From positions 186,560,703 to 186,624,702 of the forward strand of contig NC_133661.1 of assembly GCF_037893015.1 (NCBI RefSeq): 64,000 nucleotides of DNA, read 5' to 3'. The notes below the pieces were generated by a model, which worked only from the letters and a program-made list of their open reading frames with translations, did no database searches and was not told where the DNA came from. Of the stretch, positions 35,470-47,045 are shown one piece after another. The stretch is from Macrotis lagotis. Its lineage: Eukaryota > Chordata > Mammalia > Peramelemorphia > Peramelidae. Both the position numbers and the translations under genes were made by a program. Position 1 is the first letter of the stretch. Each line of letters starts with the position of its first letter.

Positions 35470-37885
35470 CTCTGTTGGAGCCACGATAGCACAAAGACAG
35501 AAAGCAGAATATCAAGATTCCACCAAAAAAGTCTGCCAAACATCTAGAAAATGCACCTTAGAAATCTTAGAAGAAAGTCACAATAAATTATTTTCCCAGT
35601 CCAAGCCAGCTTTAGGTGAAAGATAATTCTGCAGACACTGAAAATATGGGAAGTTCAGGAGCACACTGTATTCAGAACATGCTAGTATTCAGGAAGGGGC
35701 TGTGAAATGGCTCAAGAGGAAGTTCCAGACTCATACTAGAGGCACCACCAGACACACACTGAAGCATTGTGAAAGGAATAGGTACCAACTGGCTACTTTG
35801 TTGCTCACTGCCCAGTCCTGGATCACAGATTCGTGATGACCTGAAGAGACCTGCTCTGGAGATGAAGTTCCCAGACTAGGAGTCCATAAGCAGTGTATCC
35901 AGAAAGGAGAAAGTTTAGAAACCAGCAACAGCAGTATGGTTCAGATACAAAGAGAAGAGCCGGATTTCAGTTACAACATCTAACCCAGACTGCAGAGGAA
36001 TAATCAGGGCAGGAATCCCAGATCAAAGGCGAGTCTACAGTTCTGCCATTCTGAACCAAAAGATCTTTCCAGTTGACTGATAAGGGCTCAGGGATTAGCA
36101 TTCTACTGACATTCTGACTAAAATCTGGGTCAAGAGCTTGAAAAGTTCAGATTGGATGGTGAAAGGTGGGGATGAGAAGTCAGAAATCAGATTGTGCGCA
36201 GGATCAAGTTCTTTGGGAGTACTTAAAGTTTGAAGGTTCCCAGACTGGGTTCTAGACTACCACAAAGACAATCCCCAAGAACTCAGCAATGGGACCTCAG
36301 ACCTTCCCTCCAGAAGTAAACAGAGCCCAGGTCTAACATCAGGTCTGAAGTTAGAAAGTGAGCTGGAAGATTAAGCAAACAAAAAAAAGAATTCCATCAT
36401 AATGAGATACTGAGGTGGCAAAGAAACATAAAATATTAATGCAGAAGAAAATAATGACTCCAAAACAAGCAAATCTTCAAAGAAAAATCACAATTTGAAA
36501 TTAAGGGGATAATCATCAATGAAGGATCAGCTGAACAAATGGATATGAATGGAATGGAATGCAGACAGATTTCAGAAAAAAAAACAAGGAAGATTTATAT
36601 GAATTGATGCTGAGTGAAATGAATGGAACCAGGAGAACATTGCACACATTCACAGCATCATTGTGTAATGATCAACTATGATAGACAGTTCTTTTCATCA
36701 TACAATGACCAAAGACAATTCTAAAAGTCTTGTGATGGAAAATGCTATCCATATCCAAAGAATGAACTATGAAGTCTGAATGCAGATCAAACCATAATGT
36801 TTTTGCTTTTTAAAATTTTTTTGTGTTTTTTTCCCTTTCTCAAGGTTTTTTACCTTTTATTCTGATTCTTCTTTTACAACATGACTAATATGGAAATAGG
36901 TTTTGTACATGTATAACTTATATTGGATTACTTGCTGTCATAGGGAGAGGAGAGGAAAGGAAAGAAGGCAGAAAAATATAGAACTCAAAATCTTACAAAA
37001 GATGAATGTTGAAAATTATCTTTTCATATAATTGGAAAAAAATAAAATTTCAAAAAGAAAAATCAGTTTGGGTGAAAAATCAGTAAGAATTCTTGGATTA
37101 TATTAATCAAAGAGAGTTTTTTTTTAATTTATAAACTATTTTCTCATGAAATGAGAGTGCTTGAAGGAAAAATGGAAGAAAAAGAAAGCTATAGAAGAAA
37201 GTAGAAAGGGCAGAAGAGTTAAAAAAAATTGCTAAGCAACAAAACCCTGAAATTTAGAATGTACCAAACAAAAATCAACAACTTCATGAGGCAAACAAAA
37301 AATTTATAATAAAATCAAAAGTCTGAAACACTAGAAGAATATGTAAGGTCTCTCATAGCAAAAACAACTGCCCTGAAAGAAAGATAAGAAAAAAAAATTA
37401 AGAATCATTGGACTACCTGAATGCCATGATCAAGAAAATAATGAGCCTAGAAATCATTTTTCAAGAAAACTGCAAAGAACCAGAGAGCAAAACAGAATTC
37501 AGAAGTCACCTTCTGAAAGAAAGTCCAAATAAAAACACCCAAGAACATCATACCTAAAATTCAGAACTTCCAGGACATATATATAATAAAGCAAGCATGC
37601 AGAAAAGTCTTCAGGCATCAAGGAGGCACAATTAGGATCACACATGATTTAGCAGCTACCATTATATAAAGGAATGGAGAATTTAAAATGCAATATTCCA
37701 TGAGGCAACAGATATATGTTTATAGCCAAGAATAACTTATCAAGAAAAACTGAATATAATGTTACAAAGGAGAAAATGGAAATGAAACAGATGATTTCAA
37801 ACATTCTTGTTGAAAAGACCAGAGCTGCTTAAAAACTTTAACACTGAAACAAAGGAATTAAGAGAATACAACTATTTTTAAGATG
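35470..37885 (+). mobile_element. Old L1 5' UTR and ORF1, split by a younger L1 tail
   Basis: It begins with ctgttggagccacgatagcac, an L1-type opening, followed by about 900 bases of 5' UTR. ORF1-like text resumes from about 37140 with KIRIIGLPE near 37400 and SRKTEY near 37745, in several frames with many stops. An L1 3' end inserted at about 36535-37065 splits it. Confidence 0.6.
36535..37065 (+). mobile_element. L1 3' end inserted into the older L1
   Basis: It carries the typical marsupial L1 3' region: gaattgatgctgagtgaaatg, ggaaaatgctatccatatcc, ttctgattcttctttta, ctcaaaatcttacaaaag, final aataaaatttc. It is from a different subfamily than the tail at 1673-2174. Confidence 0.75.
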
Positions 37886-38370
37886 GCAAAGAATGGGAAT
37901 ATGAGAGATTATCCATAAATTAGGAAATGGATGAACACATTTTTGTTAACAAATATGCTGAAATACTATTGTGCTCTAAGAAATGAAGAAGGGGATAGTT
38001 GTGGAAAAAGCTAGGAAGACTTCTATGAATTGGTACACAATAAAATTAACAAAAAGAATATATGACAGCAATACACTAAAGGCAAACAAATTTTGAAAGA
38101 ATCAAAAATAAATCAATTTAATGATCAAGCAGGGATTCATAAAAGTAGTGGTAAGACGTGCACCTACTGATAAAGAAGTGATGGACTCAGAGGGTAGAAA
38201 TTTTTTTAAAAAATATTTGGACCTGAGCAATGCAGAAATTTGTTTTGACTAAACATATTTGTAATGGGTTTGATTTTTCTTCTGTTCCCAATATAAGGTG
38301 AGGTTGGGGAGAGCTTGGAGTGAGAAGGCAGATTTTTGCTGATTGTAAAGAATAAAATATAGTTTTTTTT
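37886..38370 (+). mobile_element. LINE 3' end, another subfamily
   Basis: It starts with decayed ORF2 end (NTIVL-x-EM near 37970) and runs into a tail with ttgattttgacc-like and tttgctgattgtaaagaataaa motifs. The part at 38015-38140 has an inverted near-copy at 39475-39600. Confidence 0.55.
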
Positions 38371-39104
38371 AAAAATAACAAAAACAATACAGCCAACACT
38401 TTGAAAAGGCTCTAACCTAGTCAGGTTCATCATAAATTTAAGTCTTTTAAGCAACTTTCCCAATGATATTTGCAATTTAACTATTTTGAATTGTTGACTG
38501 AAAAATTTGTACTGTTTTGCTTTTTTTTAATACCAGACAGCACAAAACTCATATCTGGAAAAAGTTTGATTGAAAAAAGGTCTTTGATCCTAGGAAATAC
38601 TATCATAGACTGCCTATTTTTTTCCCTAAATGCTCTTCTATAACACTCTATCCCATATCCTTTGAAATCCCTTATCCTCTTTATCTGTCTCTGTCTCTCT
38701 GCCTCTCTGTCTCTCGCATTCTCTTATCTAACTGTCCATCTTTCTCCTAAAATATGTTATCAATTTTTGAATGTTACATTAACCAGTACTACTCTTGTTG
38801 GAGAAAAGAACCATTACCCAATCCTCAGAAGAGATAGCTCTGAAGATAAGATATGTAGATCTATGAGCTCTAATTATCTATTCTCTAACCAAGACCTTCA
38901 GCCTTAATCTGGCCCAAGAACTTGTGGTAGAGTTATAGGAAAAACAATAAGGGAAACCTAGCTCACCCAACTAGTGACCTGAGGGTTCTTTATGGAGGCC
39001 TTATTGAAAATGAACCCAGATTAGCAAGCAATAGGATATTGGATTGTTGTCCTAGTTCTTCTGCTAACTATGTCACTTCACCATGACTTTAGACAATTGT
39101 AAGA
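38371..39104. other. Unassigned DNA
   Basis: Contains a short TCTG/TCTC-rich stretch near 38678-38718. No gene seen. Confidence 0.5.
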
Positions 39105-39320
39105 AATGGTGTGTCATAGTAAAAGCTGCAATGGACTTGGAGTCTAAAGACCTGAATTCAAATCCTAACTCTGCTACTTAGTAATTTGGTAACTTTGGAC
39201 AGGTCACTAAAACTCTCTGGGCCTAAGTTTCTTCATCTCTCAAAATAATGCCTGCCCTGCTTACTTCTTAATGCTTGTGAGAATGAAATGAAAAGTAACC
39301 TTTATTAGACACTATTAAAA
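39105..39320 (+). mobile_element. MIR SINE
   Basis: MIR layout: gacttggagtctaaagacctg, ttcaaatcctaactctgc, ggtcactaaaactctctggg, and a weak tail. Diverged. Confidence 0.65.
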
Positions 39321-39474
39321 TTTCAACTAACTTTATGGAGATGATATTGTGTAACTTCTTCTGAAGTATCAGTTTTTTCATATGTCATTTGGGATTAGAG
39401 AGATCAGAGACCTCTTGATCGATACCCCACCCCATTTTAAAGATGAAGAAAACTGAAACTCACAGGCAAATGGT

Positions 39475-39605
39475 TTCCCACCTTGATCATTAAACTGATT
39501 TATTTTTGATTCTTTCAAAATTTGTTTGCCTTTAGTATATTGCTGTCATATACTTTTTTTTTTGTTAATTTTATTGTGTACCAATTCAAAGGGGTATTAG
39601 AAGCA
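39475..39605 (-). mobile_element. Reverse fragment of the same LINE tail
   Basis: It is the reverse complement of 38015-38140, about 115 bases with only a handful of differences (shared: gaattggtacacaataaaa, ggcaaacaaattttgaaag). Confidence 0.7.
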
Positions 39606-39709
39606 AAATCAGGATTCGAATCCAGATATCTTTTCTAAATCCAGTAGTATTTCCACAAAAACATTCACCAACTGGTTCATTTTCCATCTGTTCAAAGCCA
39701 TACTCCAAT

Positions 39710-39885
39710 TCCAACTTTTAAGTGGCTTTTGACTGAGGAGACCAGAATTTGATTCCTGGCTCTGTCATTTGATACACATGTAAACTTCAATAAGTTATTT
39801 TAAGCTCTCTGGACCTCAATTTCCTTATTTGTAAAATGAGTGAACTGGATTCAGGGATTGCTAAAGTCTTTTCTAGTCCTTAATT
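39710..39885 (+). mobile_element. MIR SINE
   Basis: MIR layout: gaggagaccagaatttgattcc, tggctctgtca, ctctggacctcaatttcc, gtaaaatgagtgaactgg, gtcttttctagtcct. Confidence 0.65.
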
Positions 39886-39977
39886 TTTTGATAATTTTAT
39901 TATACTGCAAACATGTCATTGGTACTAAAAAAAACCTCTGATCTTGATTCCATAGTATCAATATTGCTCACACTCAC

Positions 39978-40322
39978 CTACTGTTGGATTCAGGGGTCAA
40001 CTGTCCTTCTGAGATAGGAGCAAAAGGTATATTTGAGAAGTAGAAAGTCTTTGATTTCTGTCCTTTCCAAAGGTCTCTTCTTAGAGTCCAGCAATGAGAG
40101 AGAAAGAAGGTAGAGATATATGGAAGTGCATTAATCCAAATGAATGGAATTCCCAATGTGAAATAGAAGACTTTTCTCCCTTGTGAGTTCAGGGAAACAA
40201 GCTGAGGGAGAAAGAGAGTAAAGCAAGCCACAGAGCAGGCCATCAGGATAATTTGGAGTACCTTCAAACTTGGCCCAGTGTTAAGTAGAAATGGAAAACA
40301 ATGAAGGCTTTGAGGTTAGGGA
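39978..40322 (-). other. Candidate non-coding first exon (possibly of the EDDM3-like gene)
   Basis: On the minus strand a strong splice donor, TAG|GTGAGTGTGAG, ends a possible exon at 39978. A TATA-like GATAAAAAG lies at 40350-40358, which would place a start site near 40322. The segment also contains a polypyrimidine-CAG acceptor (exon start 40201), so a 224-bp internal exon is the alternative. The frame is open for about 97 codons but resembles no protein I know. The same strand and the missing first exon of the EDDM3-like gene 6.5 kb downstream make a link attractive, but nothing in the sequence proves it. Confidence 0.25.
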
Positions 40323-40619
40323 CCAGGATGGAGGTGTGTCCTATGTAGGCTTTTTATCTAACCCTGAAAAAGACAGAACTCGAGACCTGGCTCCCTCTAC
40401 CACTTTCTGGAAACTCATCTCTAGAAGGCCCATGATAGGTGAAATCCTTTGCAAAGATGAATTCTGGGTGGAGTCCAATGAGCCCTTAAGAGAAAAGAGA
40501 GATTTCTCATAGAAAAGTGAAAGGTAAGAATTTCACTTGGTAGAACTGCATAAGTGCAGTTTATCTAACATCTATCTAGGGCTTCACCTATGTACATATC
40601 AGGGCTACTTCCTTTTCCT

Positions 40620-40760
40620 ATTTGGCACAGTGGGTATAGTACTAGATTTAGAATTCCTTGAGTTAAATCCCAACTTTAACATTTATCAACCATGTGATCA
40701 ATCTATGATATGGAAATAATAATATTTTAATACTCTACAATTTGTGGGGAAAGTGTTTTA
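40620..40760 (+). mobile_element. Old MIR-like SINE
   Basis: ggcacagtgggtatagtac, ttgagttaaatcccaac and accatgtgatcaatct match a decayed tRNA-type SINE or MIR head. Confidence 0.5.
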
Positions 40761-40795
40761 TAAATATCTTTATATGCCATTAAGATGTGATAGTG

Positions 40796-40958
40796 GGGGT
40801 GGCTAGGTGGTGCAGTGGATAAAGCACCAGCCCTGGAGTCAGGAGTACCTGGGTTCAAATCCGGTCTCAGACACTTAATAATTACCTAGCTGTGTGGCCT
40901 TGGGCAAGCCACTTAACCCCATTTGCCTTGCAAAAACCTAAAAAAAAAAAAAAAAAAA
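40796..40958 (+). mobile_element. tRNA-derived marsupial SINE
   Basis: Full SINE with a long A tail. Flanked by aagatgtgatagtg (40782-40795) and aagatgtgatggtg (40959-40972), one mismatch. Confidence 0.95.
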
Positions 40959-41081
40959 AAGATGTGATGGTGGCATTAACTTCAACCTCTACCAAAATCA
41001 ATGATCAGCTTCTATTATCAACACCTGTGTGGCACTTCCTTTATCTACATTTAGTTAAATTTTCCCTATCATGATAATGAT

Positions 41082-41310
41082 CAGGAAGCTAGGTGGCACA
41101 GTGGACAGAGTCCCAAACCTGGAGTCAGGAAGATCTGAGTTCAAATATGGTCTCTGATTGTGTGACCTGAGTAAGTCACTTAACCTGTTTGCTTCAGTTT
41201 CATCATCTGTAAAATGAGTGAACAAGGAAATAGAAAACCACTCTAATGTCTTTGCCAAGAAAGTCCTAGGTGGAGTTACAAAGAGTTTTGTTGAATGACA
41301 ATAGCAATCA
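41082..41310 (+). mobile_element. MAR1-type SINE
   Basis: Forward copy: ggaagctaggtggcacagtgg, gtttcatcatctgtaaaatg, tctttgccaagaaagtcc, and an end near gttgaatgac. Somewhat diverged. Confidence 0.8.
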
Positions 41311-41877
41311 TGATTATAAGGAAAGAATTATTACTTAACTTGTTCAGTGTACTTTGGAGGTAGAATTAAACCTTCAGTCAGTTGCCAGACAATCAATCTT
41401 AAAGCAATTTGTTTACTTCTAAAATTTATCTCCAAAGCAATACCATTGTGTATTATGGTCTGTTGACCTTCCCTTTGAAAGGCTGATTAGTCACTGAGGT
41501 TAGACAAGGCCATGTTTGGCATTGTTTTTAAAAAAAAGGGTAATACTTTAAATAAGATCAGTTGTTTTTGGTTCTCAGACCTTAGCTTATTGTTCACCAT
41601 TCTCTAGATAATAGAGAGTACATTACCATCAGATAACCAGATAGAATGAAGCTGGTTTTGGTTGCTGTTTCTTCATACAATAAAATCACTATAATCTCTA
41701 GTCTCCTTAGATGAAGGTTGGCAAAATTGCTTAATGGAGTTGCCCAACATGACAACAATTGTAGAACAATCTGCAATAAAGTAGCCATAAGTAGACCTGG
41801 TCACATATTATCAAAGTATATTTATCCCTCCAAACATGTTTTCTTGGTTTGTGTGAGATCGTTTAAAATAGGGCATA
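41311..41877. other. Unassigned DNA
   Basis: No repeat or gene recognised. Short open frames occur on both strands at 41594-41903, but they overlap each other and resemble no family. Confidence 0.5.
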
Positions 41878-42112
41878 TTCTAGCCATTTGGTGCACTGGA
41901 TAGAGTTCTGGGTCTGAGGTCAAGAAGACTTATCTGGAAGTTGTGTACATGTTTCAAATTCAACTTACTAGCCATTTGACCTTAACCCTGCTGACCCCAG
42001 TTTCAACTAGAGAAGGAAATGGCAAACCAATTCAGTACCTTACTAAGAAAATTGCAGAGGGTATGACAAAGAGTCTGACATAACTGAAAATGACTAAGCA
42101 ATAACAGCCGAG
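41878..42112 (+). mobile_element. MAR1-type SINE
   Basis: Forward copy with gcactggatagagttctggg, gagaaggaaatggcaaacc, aagaaaattgcagaggg and catgactg-like tail (gacataactgaaaatgac). Confidence 0.75.
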
Positions 42113-42235
42113 GTTTTCAAACTCTGAATCTAAAACTTTCAGAATACTTTCATTTGTTCATTTATTTAACAAAAATTCATTATATGTCTATACTAGATCC
42201 CAAGGAAAATAAAGAATTCAGCCCTTATGGAACTT

Positions 42236-42520
42236 AACAGTCTAAAAGGCAACTGATGGTACAGTGGATAAAGCAATGAACCTGGAATCGGTAAGTCCTG
42301 AGTTCAGCTTTGCCCACAGAAACTTAACTATATGACTCTAGTCAAGCCATTAAATCTCTGTTAACCTTAGTTCCCACAAGTATAAAATTGAGATGCTAAT
42401 AATATTGCCTCTATCCCAGTTGTTGTGAAAATCAAATGAGATTTGATATTCATAACATGCTTAGCACAGAGGCTGGCATATAGTAGACAATTAAATGTTT
42501 ATCTCCATTCTCTTCCCTTC
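42236..42520 (+). mobile_element. Composite SINE: tRNA-type head with MIR-like tail
   Basis: The head is gatggtacagtggataaagc. The core is decayed. The tail has cagttgttgtgaaaatcaaatg and agcacagaggctggcatatag, as in MIR-related marsupial SINEs. Confidence 0.65.
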
Positions 42521-42610
42521 TAGTAGGGAGATGAGACACAAACATAAATAGCACAATATTCTTTGTTATGTTAAATTAGTGCTGTTCTGTGAGGTCTAAG
42601 GAGAAATATT

Positions 42611-43050
42611 CTTTTTTAAAATAGTATTTTATTTTTTCTAATTACAAGTAAAAACAATTTTAAACATTTGCTTTAAAAAAAACTTTGTGTTCCAAATGTT
42701 CTCCCTTTCTCCCTCCTTTCTCTTCTGCTCCCTAAAATAGTAAGTAATATGATATAGATTATATATGTACAATCATGTAAAACATGCTTCCATATTAGTC
42801 AATTGAGAAAGAAGAGAAAAATCAAAAGGAAAAACATGAAAAAATAAAGTAAAAATAGTATTCTTTGATCTGCATTCAGATCCTATCAATTCTTTCTCTG
42901 GATGTGAAAAGCATTTTCTATCATGAGTCCTTTGGAATTCATTGTCTTGCTGAGAAGAGCCAAGTCATTCTTAGCTGATCATCGCACAATGCTATTGTTA
43001 CTATTTACAATATTGCTTCAGTTTATGTAAGTCTTTCCAGGTTGAAAAAG
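42611..43050 (-). mobile_element. L1 3' UTR, reverse
   Basis: Reverse complement of the marsupial L1 3' region: tattttattttttctaattac, gatctgcattcagatcc, tttctctggatgtgaa, gatcatcgcacaatgc, aagtctttccagg. Diverged and truncated. Confidence 0.75.
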
Positions 43051-44330
43051 TTATCTAAATAAGGATATGGGAAAACTTTTTTTGGTCAGTTCATTTAGAC
43101 TTTAGAGCATTAATAGAAATTCAATAGATTTAGAAGACAGAGGACTCAGTGTAAATGAAAATAGTATAAATGTTAGATGTGTATATATATGCCCATGTAA
43201 GATATATAAATATACATGGGATATAAAAATCTATAGATAGGAGATGTAAGTGGAGACACATAGATATTTGCAGAATCTTGCTCACCCTTCTCCAAAAAGA
43301 CAGTAATTCTTATCTTAATGAGATTGAAAAAACATGATACTGACTCTTATTTTCCTCTGAAAAAGAGGTTTTAGACTATAATTACACATCTCTTCTCCCT
43401 TTTAATATTACTGTCACAATGTATTTTTTATGTTCAACAATCCACCTTTGTGAGTACTATCTTTTAAAGAGAAAGATTATCCAAGATTATACCTAGAGGC
43501 CCTCCTCATATAATGCTAATTAAATAAAATATCATCACAAATAGTGAATCACACGTAAACTATCAAATTGATAGAAATGGATATCAGAGAAGTTGCACAT
43601 ATTATCATACATTGGAAAATACACAAAAATAATTGAATTCTTAAGAAGGGAGTAAGATGAAAACACAATCAATCAATAGGGAAACTCTTGTCTACTCTAG
43701 GGGAAATTTCCCAATGTCTTCAGAGAAGCAAGTTTGAAATCAAGAGCATGTTGTAGTGCTTCCTTCTACTATATGTACACTACTTCCAAAGTCTCTTTTT
43801 TCTCTCTCCTCTCTAGAATCAGGATTGAAGAGAGTGTAAAACTATGAATATTCTCTCTTAAAGCAGTAATAAATTGAATAATTACTTATCTAAAAAATGC
43901 TCTCACACCAACTTCATTCATAAGACTCAGATGTAGGGTTGTAACATCATACATTTAAATCTCATTTAAACAGAAGCACAAAAATTATTCCAGGCTTGGA
44001 AATCCAGGTTACACAAGCAAATTGTATAATTTAGTTGGGAATGACTTTGGTGGTTTTTCAGGTATTACATTTCAGAGAAAAAGGAAACTCCAAGAATTAT
44101 ACCATAATAAGTGGGTATCCACCTTCCATCTTAAGATTTCAATGGTGGGAGAATCCACTCCAATCAATCCATAATATTGATGGAATTCTCAAATTATTAG
44201 GGTATTTTTTTCTGACATTAAACTTAAATTTGCTATTAGCAACTTCTTCCAACAGCAATTGGTTTTGTCCTTTACGTTCAAACAGTACAAGTCAAATTCT
44301 CATGCCACATTATAGCATTTCAAATAATTG
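43051..44330. other. Unassigned AT-rich DNA
   Basis: No repeat family identified. A 98-codon open frame at 44035-44331 has no recognisable domain and lies next to an old LINE fragment; I do not call it a gene. Confidence 0.5.
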
Positions 44331-44487
44331 AAGATAGCTATTGCTATTGTTCCATCTCTTCTCTATATTAAATGTTGAACTAGTGCTAATATGGTAAGGA
44401 CTCAAGGCCCCTCACCATTCTATTGTTCTTCCTCTGTAGACTCTCCAGCTTAGCAATATACTTTCTAAAGTGATAATGACTGACAAT
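44331..44487 (-). mobile_element. Ancient CR1/L3-type LINE ORF2 end fragment
   Basis: On the minus strand the text reads IAKLESLQRKNNRMVRGLE, which is the conserved KLE-x-VQRRATRM-GL motif near the C terminus of CR1/L3 reverse-transcriptase proteins. A very old fragment with stops. Confidence 0.65.
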
Positions 44488-44825
44488 TAGTAAGTGGTAA
44501 TATGGACCTACACCAAAGTGATTATGTAAACATAGGAAAAGATGTGTGAGAGATGTTGCAATAGTATATTCAATGGGATTTGTAACTGGTCAGAGATGAA
44601 AGATAAACAAAGTCAAAGAAAGTCCAGATTTTTTAGGTGGGATGCTTCCTGATGGTGGCACCCCAGACCAAAACAGTAGATTATAAGGAGCCAAGGTTAA
44701 GGGAAAAAGATAATAGAAAAGGATTTAAATATATAAAGTTCAAAATTCCAGATGAACATTTAAGTAGAAACTATTGGTGGTTTTAAATGAAGCTCAAGAG
44801 AGATACAAAGATGGAAAAATAGATT

Positions 44826-44935
44826 TAGATTGTAAACTCCTTGAGAGTAAGAACTGTCTTTTGCCTCTGTATGCACAGTACTTAGCATGGGGTCTTGCAC
44901 ATATGAGGCATTTAATAAATGCTTATTAAAAAATG
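44826..44935 (+). mobile_element. L2 3' end fragment
   Basis: Clear L2 tail: gattgtaaactccttgag, agaactgtcttttgcctct, cagtacttagcatgg, catttaataaatgcttatt. Confidence 0.8.
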
Positions 44936-45290
44936 AACGAATTGTTTCTGAATTTATGGAGACATGAATTTGATGGTTGAAGACACAAAAACTGAGATTG
45001 CCAAGGAAAAGCATTTACAGAGCAAAAAGAAAAATAACCAAAGAAAGGAAACACCCATCAGGAGAAGGTAGAAGAAAGAAATTAGAAAAGTATGGGGAGA
45101 AACCAAAGAGTGTGGTGTTCAGGAAACAAAAAAAAAAATGTGAGTATCCAGTAAAAGGGGCTGATCAATAGCATAAAATGTTATAGAGAGATTAAAAAAG
45201 AAATGGGAAGAGAATGCTTAGTTTGATGATTAGATCACCTTTGAAAATATAGTTTCATCAAAGATCATGTCAACAATCAATATATACACA
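44936..45290. other. Unassigned A-rich DNA
   Basis: A-rich sequence without a recognised repeat. Its short open frame (K/R-rich) is low complexity. Confidence 0.5.
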
Positions 45291-45294
45291 TTTT

Positions 45295-46150
45295 TTTTTT
45301 ACGTGGAAGAGTGCTCCAAATAACCAATAATAAAAAAAATTCAAATCAAAGCAACCTTCAGGTTTAAATCACATCTAGTAAATTGGCAAAGATAACAAAG
45401 ATAAGAATCAGAGTGATTATGGAAGATGGGGTACTAGTATACTGTTGATGGAACTATGAATCAGTAGAACCATTTTGAAAATAAATTTTTAATTATTCAA
45501 AAAAATGATATGTACAGTCTTTGACCCACATATTCCACTTTAAGGTTTATATCTCCAAGGAGGTCATTGATAATAAGAAAGCCTCCATTTAAGCCAAAAT
45601 ATTTACAGCAGCACTTTTTGTAGTACCAAAGAATTGGAAACAAAGCAGATGCTCATTGATCAAGGAAGGATTAAATAAATTGGGGTAGACTAATATGATA
45701 GAATATTATTGTGCTCTAAGAAATTATGAATACACAAGATACAGAAAATATTTATGCTATCTAGTATAGAGTGAAGAAAGTAGGATCTCCCCAAATACAT
45801 ACAAACACACACACACACACACACACATACACACACAGAGACATACATGCAAATACACAAACTAAAACATAAATGGAAAGAAAAATCACAAGAAATTCAA
45901 AAGGGAATACTACAAAGCCTCAAAAAACAAACATGATTCCAAAGAGGATAAATGAGAAGATAATCCCATATCACTCCTTTGCAGAAATGGAAGGTGCATA
46001 GTTGCATTATATGTATCTTTTTCCATCAATATGTTGATCAATTTTGCTTATTTTTCTTCTCCCTCCCTTATTTTTCTCTTTTAAAAATGTTATTTTTATA
46101 TGAAATAGTTCTGTGAAAAGTGAAGGGACAGAGATACTAAGAAATTTCTG
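45295..46150 (+). mobile_element. Old L1 ORF2 end and 3' UTR, with a (CA)n run
   Basis: Decayed L1 C-terminal text (cagcagcactttttgtagtac, aagaattggaaacaaag, aatattattgtgctctaag) is followed by a weak 3' UTR. A (CA)n microsatellite lies at 45804-45836. Diverged. Confidence 0.65.
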
Positions 46151-46670
46151 GTGATATAAATAACAAAAATTAAAATTATTTTTGCAAGTATTACAGATGA
46201 GGGAAATGAATAATAATCCCCAGGGGACATTTAAATGAGCATGGTTTGCTAGAAGACTTCAAAAGGTAACCTAATAAGTAATTTTGAACAAAAGCTATAC
46301 TAAAATATGACAAGAAAAATTTATTATAGGAAGAGAAAATGAGCTGTTATGTGGAAAAAAATAAAGGAAAACAAGATGTCGGAGAAATGGGGGGGAAAGT
46401 CTCTAGACATCCTGTGAGAAATTATATAACTTAGAAAAAAGATACACAGAATTGTATGTATGGATGGGTTATAATCAGAATCAGAATCACTACTGATAAT
46501 ATCTAATAATGTAATAACAAGATTACCAATCCATTTAAGTATTTTGAATATTTTTATGCATCTTCCCTACAGTATTCAAGAATGTGGGATATCTAAAGGA
46601 AGCAGTCTGCAAATTCAGTCACTACCACTGATATCAAGGGATAGGATCTTAGAGTATCAGCTTTTAAAAA
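46151..46670. other. Unassigned DNA
   Basis: AT-rich, no repeat or gene recognised. Confidence 0.5.
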
Positions 46671-46840
46671 CCACATTAGTTTTGGAAATATGTTTTACAT
46701 CATTGCACATTGTAACCTATATTGGATTTTTTAATATTTCAGGGAGGTGAATAAGGAAGGAGAGGAAAGAATTTGGAATTCAAAACATTAAAAAATGTTA
46801 AACATTGTTTTCACATGTAATTAGAGAAAAAATAAAAATA
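46671..46840 (+). mobile_element. L1 3' UTR fragment
   Basis: It has ttttggaaatatgttttac, ttgtaacctatattggatt, aagaatttggaattcaaaac and a final aaaaaataaaaa. Confidence 0.6.
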
Positions 46841-46887
46841 TATATTCACATTAGTACACACCATCATTTTACAGATCAAAATTTAAT

Positions 46888-47045
46888 GTGATGTGGCTTA
46901 CTAGAAAGAATTCAAACTGGAGAATCAAAAGAATTTTGAGTTCACATCTTGGTTCTACCATTCATTGCTCTTTGACCTTGAACAAGTGCCTTAAATTCTC
47001 TCTGGTCTTCAGTTTTCAGATATGTAAAATAAGGAAAATAGATTT
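46888..47045 (+). mobile_element. MIR SINE
   Basis: ttgagttcacatcttggttc, cattgctctttgacc, and cagttttcagatatgtaaaat follow the MIR pattern. Confidence 0.6.

Noticed and set aside
40291-40512. 73-codon open frame on the plus strand (MENNEGFEV...)
   Set aside because: It has no recognisable domain, no repeat origin, no signal peptide and no supporting splice structure. It overlaps the candidate minus-strand exon and promoter.
44035-44331. 98-codon open frame on the plus strand
   Set aside because: No family resemblance, AT-rich composition, and it abuts an ancient CR1/L3 fragment. Such a length is expected by chance in 64 kb.
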